A DNA stretch of 64,000 bases from Halostagnicola kamekurae (GCF_900116205.1 NZ_FOZS01000002.1:1054001-1118000), one strand, 5' to 3'; positions 34,912-44,105 are shown, numbered from the stretch's first letter. Translations and numbers: made by a program. Notes: generated by a model from the letters alone, not told the origin.

Positions 34912-35652
34912 ATGCCACGCATCCGCATCCAGGGGCCGGAGGCCGACCTCGAGAACGCGACGCTCGTCGAGGGGTTCCCGGGCATCGGGCTGGTCGGCAA
35001 GATCGCCACTGACCACCTCATCGAGGAGCTGGACATGCGCTACTACGCCAGCGTCCACTGCGACGGGCTCCCGCGGGTCGGGATCTACCGCGAAGGCGAT
35101 CGCACCGTTCGCCCGCCGGTTCGCCTCTACGTCAGCGAAGACGAGGGGCTCCTCGCGCTCCAGAGCGATACGCCGATCAGCGCCGATGCCGCCGAGACCG
35201 TCGCGTCCTGTCTCACCGGCTGGCTCGTCGACGAGGGCGTGCGCCCGATCTACCTGAGTGGGCGGCCGGCCGACGAGGACGGGGCACACGCCCTCGCGGG
35301 CGTCGCGACGGGGGACGGAGGAGACGCCCTGGACGCGATCGACGTCGAACTACCGTCCGAAGACGGCATTATCAGCGGCCCCACCGGTGCGTTGCTCAAT
35401 CGAGCCGCACAGTCAGATCTCGACGCCATCGGGCTGGTCGTCGAGTGCAGCCCGAACTTCCCGGACCCGGAAGCCGCGAGCGAACTCATCGAACGGGCGA
35501 TTGCGCCGCTGGCCGACCTCTCGATCGACGTCGAGCGACTGCGAGAGCGAGACGAGGAGATTCAGCAACACCGCGAGGAGTTCGCCCAACGGATGCAAGA
35601 GATGGGACAGGACGAGAGCACCCAGGCGCGGCCGCTACGGATGTATCAGTAG
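34912..35652 (+). CDS. PAC2-family protein (proteasome-assembly-chaperone-like)
   Basis: 246 aa. Start at the ATG at 34912 is fixed by the TATA-like TAGTTTATGG some 30 bases before it. The PAC2 fold is seen in ATLVEGFPGIGLVGKIATDHLIEEL, LPRVGIYREGDRTVRPPVRLYV and DGIISGPTGALLNRA, and it ends in a short coiled segment (ERDEEIQQHREEFAQRMQEM). Archaeal PAC2 proteins are related to the eukaryotic 20S proteasome assembly chaperone PAC2, so proteasome assembly is a reasonable role; this is inferred. Confidence 0.85.
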   Translation: MPRIRIQGPEADLENATLVEGFPGIGLVGKIATDHLIEELDMRYYASVHCDGLPRVGIYREGDRTVRPPVRLYVSEDEGLLALQSDTPISADAAETVASCLTGWLVDEGVRPIYLSGRPADEDGAHALAGVATGDGGDALDAIDVELPSEDGIISGPTGALLNRAAQSDLDAIGLVVECSPNFPDPEAASELIERAIAPLADLSIDVERLRERDEEIQQHREEFAQRMQEMGQDESTQARPLRMYQ

Positions 35653-35764
35653 CCGGTCGACGCTCGAGTCGAGACGGCAACGACTGTCTCGTTCCTGTTG
35701 GTTTGTTTCCATCAGAAAGGTTCCACGTATTTTTTAGTGCGGCGGCCTTTCAGAAGCGATAGAG

Positions 35765-37135
35765 ATGACTACCGAATCCCACGACGTAGTGGTCGTCGGC
35801 GGCGGGACGGCCGGCTGTTTCGCCTCGGCGACCGCCGCTCGAGAGGGCCTCGACGTCGTGCTTCTCGAGCGGAAAACCGAGGACGAAGGCGGGAAGATCG
35901 CGTGTGGAGACGGGTTGAAAGGCAAGAGTTCGCTGCCGGACGTGATCGACAGGGACCGGCTCAAATCGGAGTCGTTCACCAATCGAAATATCAACCGGGC
36001 GATCTTCCAGAACCCCCGGACGGGCGAGGAAGTCGACATCCCCTTCAACGAAACCGGGGCCGTCATCGACCGCTGGAAGTACGGCCAGATCCTCCTCGAC
36101 GAAGCGGACAGAGCCGGGGTCGACCTCCACTACAATACGGTCGTATCGGACGTTATCCAGCCGGAAGACCGCGTCGAAGGCGTCAGAGCAGTCCGCGACG
36201 GCGACCCGGTCGAGTACGAGGCCGAGGTCGTCATCGACGGTGCCGGCGCGCTCTCGCTGCTGCAAGACAAGGCCGATTTCTCCGCGTCTACCTTCGACAC
36301 TCGCGTCGACTACTCGCAGTTTTGCTCAGCCTACCGCGAGGTCCTCGAGGTCCCCGAACCGGTCGAGTGGGACGACGCGCTCGTATTCAAGCCGACCGAG
36401 GAACTCGGGTACCTCTGGTACTTCCCGCGTTCCTCGACCGAGATCAACGCCGGCCTCGGTTTCCAGATGAACAAGCCGTCGATGAAGCTCGTCGACGTCC
36501 TCAAAGACGACCTCGAGGCCCATCCCGAGTTTCAGGGCGCGACGGTCAAGAACAAACTCGGCGCCGCGCTCCCGACGCGACGGCCCTACGATTCGGCGGT
36601 GCATCCGGGCTACGTCGCCGTCGGCGACTCGGCGGGCCACGTCAACCCCTGTACCGGCGGCGGGATTCCGGGCGCCGCGAAGGCCGGCCACTGGGCGGCC
36701 AAGGTCGCGACCGAGGCCATCAGCGATGGCGACGTGAGCGAGGCGGGCCTCTGGGAGTACAACCGCCGCGTCCAGACCGATTTCGGCAAGCGCTTCGCCG
36801 CGATGGACCTGTACAACATCTTCGGCGGGGCACACGACATCGACGATCTGATCGGCGTCATCACCGCCCTGCCGGGCCAGCAACTCGTCGACGCACTGGG
36901 CAAGAAAGGCACCGCCGAGATGACTCTCGGGCTGAAGCTCAAAACCCTCCTCAAGACGGTCGGCCACTGGGACGTCCTCTACAAGCTCTACAAACTCCAG
37001 CAGGAGGCGAACTCGCTCAAGGAGATCTACGATAGCTACCCCTCGAGTCCGAAATACTTCGACGCCTGGCGGCGGGACCGAGACGGCGTGATGGACTCCG
37101 TCTACGATCTCACCGGCGCAGAACCCAAGTACTGA
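35765..37135 (+). CDS. geranylgeranyl reductase family flavoprotein
   Basis: 456 aa. N-terminal FAD-binding GxGxxG (DVVVVGGGTAGCFASATAA), a conserved CGDGLKG segment, the substrate-site YLWYFPRSSTEINAGLGF, and the second FAD motif VAVGDSAGHVNPCTGGGIPGA. These are typical of the family that saturates geranylgeranyl chains of archaeal lipids or related isoprenoids. The subgroup (GGGPS-lipid reductase or another isoprenoid substrate) cannot be set. A T-rich run just upstream (TATTTTTTAGT near 35728) may end the preceding transcript and/or act as promoter. Confidence 0.85.
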   Translation: MTTESHDVVVVGGGTAGCFASATAAREGLDVVLLERKTEDEGGKIACGDGLKGKSSLPDVIDRDRLKSESFTNRNINRAIFQNPRTGEEVDIPFNETGAVIDRWKYGQILLDEADRAGVDLHYNTVVSDVIQPEDRVEGVRAVRDGDPVEYEAEVVIDGAGALSLLQDKADFSASTFDTRVDYSQFCSAYREVLEVPEPVEWDDALVFKPTEELGYLWYFPRSSTEINAGLGFQMNKPSMKLVDVLKDDLEAHPEFQGATVKNKLGAALPTRRPYDSAVHPGYVAVGDSAGHVNPCTGGGIPGAAKAGHWAAKVATEAISDGDVSEAGLWEYNRRVQTDFGKRFAAMDLYNIFGGAHDIDDLIGVITALPGQQLVDALGKKGTAEMTLGLKLKTLLKTVGHWDVLYKLYKLQQEANSLKEIYDSYPSSPKYFDAWRRDRDGVMDSVYDLTGAEPKY

Positions 37136-37236
37136 CCACCGCGGGTTACCCGCCCGGAGGAGGGGCTGGCCGGTCCACCCCACCTTCGCTTCCGCTTTCA
37201 CAATCCCCTTTTTCGTTCGTCGCCCAACACTCGCAC

Positions 37237-38067
37237 ATGGCAGACGAAATCGCACCCGGTACGTGTCCGACGACGAGTGGCATGCCGATGCTCGGGCTCG
37301 GAACGTGGCAAAACACCGATCCGGAGCAGTGCGCCGAAAGCGTTCGCACCGCCCTCGAGACGGGGTATCGGCACATCGATACCGCCCAGATGTACGAGAA
37401 CGAGTCGGCCGTCGGCGACGGCATCGCTCGAGCCGACGTCGACCGGGAGGATATCTTCCTCGCGACCAAACTCCGCCCGGAAAATCTCGGCCGCGAAGAC
37501 GTCCTCGAGACGACTCGCGAGAGCCTCGAGCGCCTCGGCGTCGACTCGGTCGACCTGCTGTACATCCACTGGCCGACCGAGGCCTACGACCCCGAGGAGA
37601 CCCTCGGTGCCCTCTCGGAACTGTACGACGACGGGCTGATCGACAACGTCGGCGTGAGCAACTTCGAACCCGAACAGCTCGAGGTCGCCGTCGACGTCTG
37701 CGACGCGCCGATCTTCGCCAACCAGGTCGAGTTGCATCCGCTGCTTCCCCAGGAGCACATCCGCGAGACCTGCGAGAACCTCGACGTCGAAGTCGTCGCC
37801 TACTCCCCGCTGGCCCGCGGCGGCGTCTTCGACCAGCCGGTCCTGGGAGAAATCGCGGCCAAACACGACACGAACGAAGTGCAGGTCAGCCTCGCGTGGC
37901 TCCGCGAACGCGGCGTCACCGCGATTCCGAAAGCGACCGGCGAAGCCCACATCCAGGACAACTGGGAGTCGCTGACGCTCGAGCTCGACCGGGAGGACCT
38001 CGAGGCGATCGACGCGATCGAGGAGACCCACCGGGAGGTCGACCCGGCGTTCGGCCCCTGGAACTGA
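37237..38067 (+). CDS. aldo/keto reductase
   Basis: 276 aa TIM-barrel enzyme. MPMLGLGTWQN near the start; catalytic tetrad Asp and Tyr in TGYRHIDTAQMYENE, Lys in FLATKLRPEN, and His in LLYIHWPTEAYD; NADPH-binding end with VTAIPKATGEAHIQDN and GVSNFEPEQLE before it. Reduces aldehydes or ketones with NADPH in the cytoplasm; substrate unknown. All four catalytic residues are present. Transcribed alone, with a T-rich stretch 30 bases upstream. Confidence 0.9.
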   Translation: MADEIAPGTCPTTSGMPMLGLGTWQNTDPEQCAESVRTALETGYRHIDTAQMYENESAVGDGIARADVDREDIFLATKLRPENLGREDVLETTRESLERLGVDSVDLLYIHWPTEAYDPEETLGALSELYDDGLIDNVGVSNFEPEQLEVAVDVCDAPIFANQVELHPLLPQEHIRETCENLDVEVVAYSPLARGGVFDQPVLGEIAAKHDTNEVQVSLAWLRERGVTAIPKATGEAHIQDNWESLTLELDREDLEAIDAIEETHREVDPAFGPWN

Positions 38068-38384
38068 GAGTCGACGGAATCGCGGAGTAATCGATCGTTC
38101 ACTCGCGACATGCCCGTTTCTATCCTGCAAGCGACACTGCTTGAGCACACTGAGCGGCGGCCGATCGGAGTGGTGTGGTTGACCGACGAGCACGCGCACA
38201 CCTATCAGAGAAGGTGACCGTTTCAGCAAGTGAGGGACTCACTTACGCGGAAACGATAACAGCGGTATCACGCCGATAGAGGCGGCTAAACCGGCGAAAC
38301 GATCGCCTCGAGCCATAGCCGTCTCATAACAATATACGGCCGACGTGTAGCCCGACGTGTAATGAATGCACGAGGTGTACCTGA
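38068..38384. other. 317-bp intergenic region with promoter repeats
   Basis: No ORF. It holds a perfect 7-bp hairpin, AAGTGAG-GGA-CTCACTT (38228-38244), and two 10-bp direct repeats at the promoter of the next gene (38340-38361), listed separately. Confidence 0.4.
38340..38361. promoter_or_regulatory. tandem 10-bp repeats CCGACGTGTA at the promoter of the DUF354 gene
   Basis: Two exact copies, 12 bases apart start to start, sit just downstream of the TATA-like CAATATACGG and 24 bases before the ATG. Repeats at near one helical turn suggest cooperative binding by a regulator. Confidence 0.35.
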
Positions 38385-39464
38385 ATGAACTGTCTCTTTT
38401 TTACGAACACGCCGGCACACGTTCATCTCTATAAACACACCATCGATCGCCTCGAGGAGCTGGGCCACGACGTACTCGTGTTCGCCAGAAGCGACGAGTG
38501 TACGGAGGCCCTGCTGCGGGCCCACGAACTCCCGTACGTGATCTACGGGGGCCGGGGGGAGGAGAAACACTCGCTGCTGTGGGAACTGCCCGTTCAACTC
38601 GGCCGTATCGTCCGGCGAGCCCGGAAGTTCGGCCCTGACGTGATCTTCGGAATCGGACCCTACGCCGCCTATACCGGCCTCGTAACGAGGTCGCCCGCGA
38701 TCGCGGTCCTCGACTCGGAGCCCTCACTGGACCACGTCGTCGCCCGACCGTTCGTCCGCGCGTTCCTCACGCCGGAGGCCTTCCAGAAAGATCTGGGCGA
38801 GAACCACTACCGGTTCCGGGGATTCAAAGAGTCCGCCTACCTCCACCCGGATATCTTCGAACCCGATCCCAGTATTCGCGACGCGCTCGGCGTCGATCCC
38901 GACGAGTCGTTCGCGATCGTCCGTCTCAACTCCTTCAACGGCCACCACGACGTCGGACGGAAGGGGTTCTCGCTCGAGCAGCGACGCCGATTGCTCGGGG
39001 AACTAGCGACCGAGACGACCGTCTTCGTCTCGGACGAAGGGAGCAATCTCGATCTCGAGCACCTGGACGCTCGCCCGTTCGACCTCCACCCGGCGAAACT
39101 CCACGACGCGCTTTCGGAAGCCGATCTGCTGGTCGCGGATACCCAGACGATGGTGACCGAAGCCGCCTTACTCGGGACCCCCGCGATCAGGTCGAACTCT
39201 TTCGTCGGCGAGTCGGATATGGGCAACTTCCTCGAACTCGAAGACGAGGAGCTCATCTACAACCTCTCGTCGTTCGATGCTGTCCTCGACCGATCGCGGA
39301 CGCTGCTGGCCGACGAGTCGGTGCCCGAACAGTGGGAACGACGCCGCGACGAGTACGTTTCCGAGATGGTGAACCTCACGGAGCTGCTGTGTACCGTCGC
39401 GCTGACATTCACCGAGTCGGCCCGCGGAACGACCCTCGGCGACGTCGCGGAGGTGAGCGGATGA
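38385..39464 (+). CDS. DUF354 protein, GT-B-like glycan enzyme
   Basis: 359 aa. It opens MNCLFFTNTPAHVHLYKHTI, with the DUF354 landmarks VIFGIGPYAAYTGLV, SIRDALGVDPDESFAIVRLN, LLVADTQTMVTEAALLGTPAI and FVGESDMGNFLEL. The fold resembles the GT-B UDP-GlcNAc 2-epimerase family. Its stop overlaps the start of the WecB-like gene by four bases (ATGA), so the two are co-translated and probably make or use the same sugar in surface-glycan synthesis. The specific reaction of DUF354 is not known. Confidence 0.85.
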   Translation: MNCLFFTNTPAHVHLYKHTIDRLEELGHDVLVFARSDECTEALLRAHELPYVIYGGRGEEKHSLLWELPVQLGRIVRRARKFGPDVIFGIGPYAAYTGLVTRSPAIAVLDSEPSLDHVVARPFVRAFLTPEAFQKDLGENHYRFRGFKESAYLHPDIFEPDPSIRDALGVDPDESFAIVRLNSFNGHHDVGRKGFSLEQRRRLLGELATETTVFVSDEGSNLDLEHLDARPFDLHPAKLHDALSEADLLVADTQTMVTEAALLGTPAIRSNSFVGESDMGNFLELEDEELIYNLSSFDAVLDRSRTLLADESVPEQWERRRDEYVSEMVNLTELLCTVALTFTESARGTTLGDVAEVSG

Positions 39465-40576
39465 AGGTCTGTTCGGTCGTCGGTGCCAGACCGCAGTTCG
39501 TCAAGGCCGCGGTCGTCTCGAGAGAGCTGCGAGCGGTCGGCGAGGAAGTCCTCGTCCACACCGGCCAACACTACGACGAGGAGCTCTCGGACGTCTTCTT
39601 CGACGAACTCGAGATTCCGGAACCGGACTACAACCTCGGCGTCGAGTCGGACACGCATGGACGCCAGACGGCGGCGATGATCGCCGGCCTCGAGCCGGTG
39701 CTCGAGGAGACCGATCCCGATGTCCTCCTGTTGTACGGCGATACGAACTCGACGCTCGCCGGGGCGGTCGTCGGGTCCAAGCGCGACGTTTCCGTCGCGC
39801 ACGTCGAGGCAGGACTGCGAAGTTACAACCGCGACATGCCCGAGGAGACGAACCGCGTCCTCACGGACCACGTCTCGGATCTGTGTTTCGCGCCGAGCGA
39901 GGCGGCCGTCGAGAACCTCGCTGCGGAGGGAATCGACGACGGCGTCCACTGGACCGGCGATGTGATGTACGACACGATTCTCGAGGCGCGCACTCGCGCG
40001 CACGACCGGTCGACGATCCTCGAGGACCTCGATCTCGCGCCCGACGAGTTCGTGCTCGCGACGGTCCACCGCGCGAGCAACACGGACGACCGGTCGAACC
40101 TCGAGTCGATCCTCGACGGCCTCGCGTCGTCGCCGCTGCCGGTCGTCTTTCCCGCCCACCCGCGGACGATCGCCCGACTCGAGGAGTACGACCTTCGCGA
40201 CAGGGCCGAAGACGACCTTCGACTGATCGACTCGCAGGGCTATCTCGACTTCATTCTACTTCTCGACGCCGCAGAGCGGGTCGTGACCGATTCGGGCGGC
40301 GTCCAGAAGGAGGCGTTCTTCCTCGAGACGCCCTGCGTGACCCTCCGTCGCGAAACGGAGTGGACCGAGACGGTCGAGGCCGGGTGGAACGAACTCGTCG
40401 GTCCGGACGCGGACCAAATTCGCGAGGCGATAGCGTGCGAACGAGACGCCCACTCGAGGTCGCAACCGTACGGCGACGGGGTTGCAAGTCGCCGGATCGT
40501 GGGACTCCTTCAGCAGGCCGTCGACGAGGATGCGAGTCCGGCCGTCGAACCGTTACCGAACGGGCTCGCGGATTGA
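39461..40576 (+). CDS. wecB: UDP-N-acetylglucosamine 2-epimerase, non-hydrolysing
   Basis: 371 aa starting MKVCSVVGARPQFVKAA. Family motifs include VHTGQHYDEELSDVFF, LLYGDTNSTLAGAVV, HVEAGLRSYNRDMPEETNR, RVLTDHVSDL and the C-terminal VTDSGGVQKEAFFLETPCVTLR. It interconverts UDP-GlcNAc and UDP-ManNAc. The catalytic Asp/Glu/His residues appear intact. It is coupled to the DUF354 gene, but no UDP-ManNAc dehydrogenase or glycosyltransferase lies alongside, so the downstream step is elsewhere. Confidence 0.92.
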   Translation: MKVCSVVGARPQFVKAAVVSRELRAVGEEVLVHTGQHYDEELSDVFFDELEIPEPDYNLGVESDTHGRQTAAMIAGLEPVLEETDPDVLLLYGDTNSTLAGAVVGSKRDVSVAHVEAGLRSYNRDMPEETNRVLTDHVSDLCFAPSEAAVENLAAEGIDDGVHWTGDVMYDTILEARTRAHDRSTILEDLDLAPDEFVLATVHRASNTDDRSNLESILDGLASSPLPVVFPAHPRTIARLEEYDLRDRAEDDLRLIDSQGYLDFILLLDAAERVVTDSGGVQKEAFFLETPCVTLRRETEWTETVEAGWNELVGPDADQIREAIACERDAHSRSQPYGDGVASRRIVGLLQQAVDEDASPAVEPLPNGLAD

Positions 40577-40759
40577 ATCACTAAAGTCCAAACCAGATCG
40601 ATCAACGGCGGACCATAAAGATGACAAGCGAGCGCGTCGCGACTCGATATGCTCAATCGTCGGAGCGGCAATTCCGTGCGAATACGCCGCATACGAGAGC
40701 GTGTCCGGCGATCCGAAATTCCGACAGACGTTTCCGCTCCCACAAACGGTTTAAGCGAA

Positions 40760-40777
40760 GTAATTATATCTAATTAC
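40760..40777. promoter_or_regulatory. operator-like inverted repeat between TATA box and start codon of the CysD-like gene
   Basis: GTAATT-ATATCT-AATTAC is a perfect 6-bp inverted repeat five bases before the ATG at 40783; a TATA-like GTTTAAGC lies 10 bases further up. Protein bound here would block a leaderless transcript. Confidence 0.45.
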
Positions 40778-40782
40778 AGACG

Positions 40783-41754
40783 ATGACCGAGAACTTCCCC
40801 GACTACGTCGACGTCGACTACGACGACGGCGAGGGTCAGACGCCCGAGGAGTATCCACACATACACGACAAAATCGAGAAGGCGATCGAGGTGACTCGAG
40901 AGGGCCTCGAGCAGTACGAGAACCCCGCGGTCATGTGGACCGGCGGCAAGGACTCGACGCTCGTGCTCTACTTCGTCAAGGAGGTCGCGGATCGGTTCGA
41001 TCTCGAGGTTCCGCCGGCGATCTTCATCGATCACTACCAGCACTTCGACGAGATCCACGACTTCGTCGACCACTGGGCCGACGAGTGGGATCTGGAGGTC
41101 GTCTACGCGCGCAACGAGGACATCGGCAGCTACGTCGAGGAAAACGACCTCGAGCCGGGCGACGAGATCGATATCTCCGAGCTTTCGGAGCACAACCGCC
41201 ACCACGTCGACAACATCCTCGAGTACGAGGAGGACACCTTCCCGTTCCTGCTCGATACCTACGCGGGCAACCACCTCCTCAAGACGGTCGCGCTCAACGA
41301 CGCGCTCGAGGAGTACGACATCGACGGCATCCTCTCGGGCGTCCGCTGGGACGAACAGGAGGCACGCGCCGACGAGACGTTCTTCTCACCGCGACACGAT
41401 CCGGACATCTACCCGCCTCACGACCGCATCCAGCCCATCCTCCAGTTCGACGAGGCCGCCGTCTGGGAGGCGTTCTGGAACTTCGCGGTGCCGGACACCG
41501 TCCCCGAGTTCCCCGACGACGGCTACGTCCCACAGAGCGACGACGACCTGCCGAACGACCTCACGCAGGAGGACATTCCGGTCTCGCCGAAGTACTTCGC
41601 CGGCTTCCGCTCGCTCGGCAGCGAAGTATCGACCGAGAAGGCAGACACCGAACCCGCGTGGCTGCAGAACCTAGAGGAGACGACCGAACGCGCGGGCCGC
41701 GCCCAGGACAAAGAGGACCTGATGGAGCGCCTGCGCGATCTGGGCTACATGTAG
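40783..41754 (+). CDS. PP-loop ATPase, CysD/PAPS-reductase-like, without cysteines
   Basis: 323 aa. PP-loop MWTGGKDSTLVLYFVK near residue 52, FIDHYQHFDEIHDFVDHW as the second conserved block, RWDEQEARADETFF and the C-terminal ERAGRAQDKEDLMERLRDLGYM, which parallels the C-terminus of the sulfate adenylyltransferase subunit CysD. PAPS/APS reductases carry a catalytic Cys near the end; this protein has no cysteine at all, so sulfonucleotide reduction is unlikely and an adenylating role is favoured. No CysN or other sulfate-assimilation gene is visible. Own promoter with an operator-like repeat. Confidence 0.82.
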   Translation: MTENFPDYVDVDYDDGEGQTPEEYPHIHDKIEKAIEVTREGLEQYENPAVMWTGGKDSTLVLYFVKEVADRFDLEVPPAIFIDHYQHFDEIHDFVDHWADEWDLEVVYARNEDIGSYVEENDLEPGDEIDISELSEHNRHHVDNILEYEEDTFPFLLDTYAGNHLLKTVALNDALEEYDIDGILSGVRWDEQEARADETFFSPRHDPDIYPPHDRIQPILQFDEAAVWEAFWNFAVPDTVPEFPDDGYVPQSDDDLPNDLTQEDIPVSPKYFAGFRSLGSEVSTEKADTEPAWLQNLEETTERAGRAQDKEDLMERLRDLGYM

Positions 41755-41898
41755 GCCAAATCGGACGAGAATCGGGACGTGAACGATCATCGTTTTCGAC
41801 CGTTGGTTCCCTCTTGAGAGCGTGCCGAACCACCTGTGGTTCGATCCCGAAACGCTCTGTGCGTGTCGTGATGAACGCGATACTGAGAAGGAACGTCG

Positions 41899-42108
41899 TC
41901 AGTTCGTCGCTCGATACTCGCCGTGTTTGACGCCGATCGCGAGCATGATCGCGCCGAACAGCGCCATCGACGGCAGCACCATCATCATGATCGTGTCCAT
42001 CCCCATCGGCGTCATCGGCGTGATTTCGGGGAGGACGACCAGTCCGCCGATTCCGACGAGCAGTACGAGGACGAACGCGCCGACCGTCTTCGGTACATCG
42101 AGTCCCAT
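41899..42108 (-). CDS. small two-helix membrane protein, 69 aa
   Basis: Starts MGLDVPKTVGAFVLVLLVGI; an upstream ATG adds a basic segment unlike the family. Two membrane helices (about residues 8-25 and 40-58) flank a methionine-rich loop (TPMTPMGMDTIMMMVLPSM). Similar small proteins recur in haloarchaea (recalled as DUF7333-like, unchecked). Function unknown. Confidence 0.55.
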   Translation of the reverse strand: MGLDVPKTVGAFVLVLLVGIGGLVVLPEITPMTPMGMDTIMMMVLPSMALFGAIMLAIGVKHGEYRATN

Positions 42109-42202
42109 ACCCGTACTGAGGAGTCGGTTCTTGTAAGCTGAACGGAACCAGAAACGCCGTCGCGAACGCGGGCCGAACCGACGAATCACGAGCGCGACCG
42201 GC

Positions 42203-42952
42203 CTATCCGGACGGGCGAACGAGGTTCGCGAGCGCGATCAGAACGCCGAAGAACCAGCCCAGCGGGAAGGAGATCCCGAGCCACATCCCGGCGTAGGCCG
42301 GACCCTCGAGCTGGAAGTTCTCGCGAAGGAGGTCGTTGATCCCGCCGACGAACAGGACGTTGTCGAGGATCCAGACCGCGAAGTCGTAGCTCGGCTCGAG
42401 GACCGCCCCCTCGAGCGAGGGCATGACCAGCGCGGCGACGACGGGGGGCAGAAAGATCGCCGTCATCGCGAACGGGTAGGCGAGCACCACCGAGACGAGC
42501 CGTCCGCCGACCTTCGAGAACGTGGCGGCAAGCGCGGTCGAGACGACGGCGACGGCGCTCGCGGCCGCGATCGGAATCACAGTCTCGGTCGGTAACTGTA
42601 AGTGAGCGACGACGGTCACCGCACCCCAGAAGACCAGCGCGATCGCGGTCACGCCGACGACGCCGAGCCGCGTCCGGGTCGAATCCAGCTTCGAGGCGTA
42701 AAACCGCATCGCGAATCCGACGACGGTCATCGGGTACAGTGCGAGCAACCCGACCAGTCCGAGAATGCTCCAGACGCGGTAGCCGATCTGCTGGGGAAGC
42801 GTTTCGGGCTCCCACTTACCCATGACCGAGTGGCCGCGACCGCGCTGGCGAGGGAAGATCAGTTCCATCCAGGCGCCGTGCAACCGCTGTAAATCGACTC
42901 TCACCGCACCCACGATACCACCGCCGCCACCAGAGCGAGATCGAGTAGACAT
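42203..42952 (-). CDS. multi-pass membrane protein, haloarchaeal hypothetical
   Basis: 249 aa. A glycine-rich basic N-terminus, then an amphipathic region (LQRLHGAWMELIFPRQRG), followed by about six hydrophobic helices starting near residue 60 (YRVWSILGLVGLLALYPMTVVGF). The last loop holds LRENFQLEGPAYAGMWLG before the final helix. No known domain. It sits next to, but not overlapping, the sugar-enzyme pair on the same strand. Function unknown. Confidence 0.6.
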   Translation of the reverse strand: MSTRSRSGGGGGIVGAVRVDLQRLHGAWMELIFPRQRGRGHSVMGKWEPETLPQQIGYRVWSILGLVGLLALYPMTVVGFAMRFYASKLDSTRTRLGVVGVTAIALVFWGAVTVVAHLQLPTETVIPIAAASAVAVVSTALAATFSKVGGRLVSVVLAYPFAMTAIFLPPVVAALVMPSLEGAVLEPSYDFAVWILDNVLFVGGINDLLRENFQLEGPAYAGMWLGISFPLGWFFGVLIALANLVRPSG

Positions 42953-43006
42953 ACGGGATTCAATCTACCGATACACCGTAAGTTTTCCTGCTACGTTTCG
43001 AGGGAG

Positions 43007-44005
43007 TCAGTATTCGACGTCGACCGCCGCTCCGATATCGACCGCAGCGCCGCTCGCAGCGCTCTGGGAGATCGCGTCCAGCACGGCCATGTTCGCGATC
43101 GCTTCCGACCCATCCGTTCGCGGCGTCGCGCCGTTCTCGACGCAGTCCGCGAAGTGTTCGACCTCGAGGCGGTACTGATCGACCGGCTCGAACGTCTCGA
43201 GGGCGTGACGGCCGTCGACCTCGTACTCGAGTTCCAGCGGTTCCCCGCCCGGAACGTCGAAGGCGTCTCTGACCTCGAGCCAGCCGTTTTCGGCCTCGAC
43301 GCGGTAGTACTGCACTTTCTGGGTGTCGAACCCGGAGGCGATGCGGGCCGACGCGCCGCTGGCGTACTCGAGAATGGCGGCCAGTTCGGTGTCGACGCCG
43401 GAATCGCGCGAGTCGTCGGCGTGGGCGTAGACGCGGGCGGGTTCGCCGAGGAACTGGCGAGCCACCGAAACCGGGTAGCAGCCGACGTCCATGAGGCTGC
43501 CGCCGTCTAAGTCGGGAGAGAGGCGGATGTCGTCCGGCCGGCCGGTCAACGAGAACTTGAACGACGCCGTGACCGAGCGAATCGTCCCGAAGTGGTCGTC
43601 CGCGATCTCGAGCGCGCGGCGGGTCCGGGGATGGTAGAGGTACATGAACCCCTCCATCAGCGTCACGTCGCGTTGCTCGCAGTAGTCGACGACGTCCCGC
43701 GCTTCGACCGTGTCGACCGCCAGGGGCTTCTCGCAGAGTACGTCGATACCCGCGTCCGCCGCGGCCTTCGTCCACTCGGCGTGCAGGGCGTTCGGCAGCG
43801 GAATGTACACGGCGTCGATCGGCGCGTCCTCGAGCAGGCGATCGTACCCCTCGTAGACGTGCTCGATGCCGTACTCCGCCGCGACGGCGTCGGCTCGACC
43901 TTCACTTCGGGACGCGATCGCGACCGTCTGGTGGTCGCTCGCATCGACGGCCGGGAGGAACGCTTTCTGGGCGATTCCCGCCGTGCTGAGTACACCGAAA
44001 TCCAT
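43007..44005 (-). CDS. Gfo/Idh/MocA-family NAD(P)-dependent oxidoreductase
   Basis: 332 aa. N-terminal Rossmann domain with FGVLSTAGIAQKAFLPAV and the family signature CEKPLAVDT. C-terminal catalytic domain with the conserved DVGCYPVSVARQFLG (a lysine/aspartate/histidine active-site area) and EHFADCVENGATPRTDG near the end. Acts on a sugar or inositol-like substrate; a D-xylose or glucose dehydrogenase is possible. The PfkB kinase gene lies 100 bp upstream on the same strand, so the two may serve one sugar pathway. Confidence 0.88.
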   Translation of the reverse strand: MDFGVLSTAGIAQKAFLPAVDASDHQTVAIASRSEGRADAVAAEYGIEHVYEGYDRLLEDAPIDAVYIPLPNALHAEWTKAAADAGIDVLCEKPLAVDTVEARDVVDYCEQRDVTLMEGFMYLYHPRTRRALEIADDHFGTIRSVTASFKFSLTGRPDDIRLSPDLDGGSLMDVGCYPVSVARQFLGEPARVYAHADDSRDSGVDTELAAILEYASGASARIASGFDTQKVQYYRVEAENGWLEVRDAFDVPGGEPLELEYEVDGRHALETFEPVDQYRLEVEHFADCVENGATPRTDGSEAIANMAVLDAISQSAASGAAVDIGAAVDVEY

Positions 44006-44105
44006 GCACGAACAGAAGACCGATTGCTATTAAAACCTGTATGTATTCGGAATGGATTCGGTTCGGCGGGACAGCGCGTCGTCGTCGCGACGCGACGGGC
44101 CGCTG

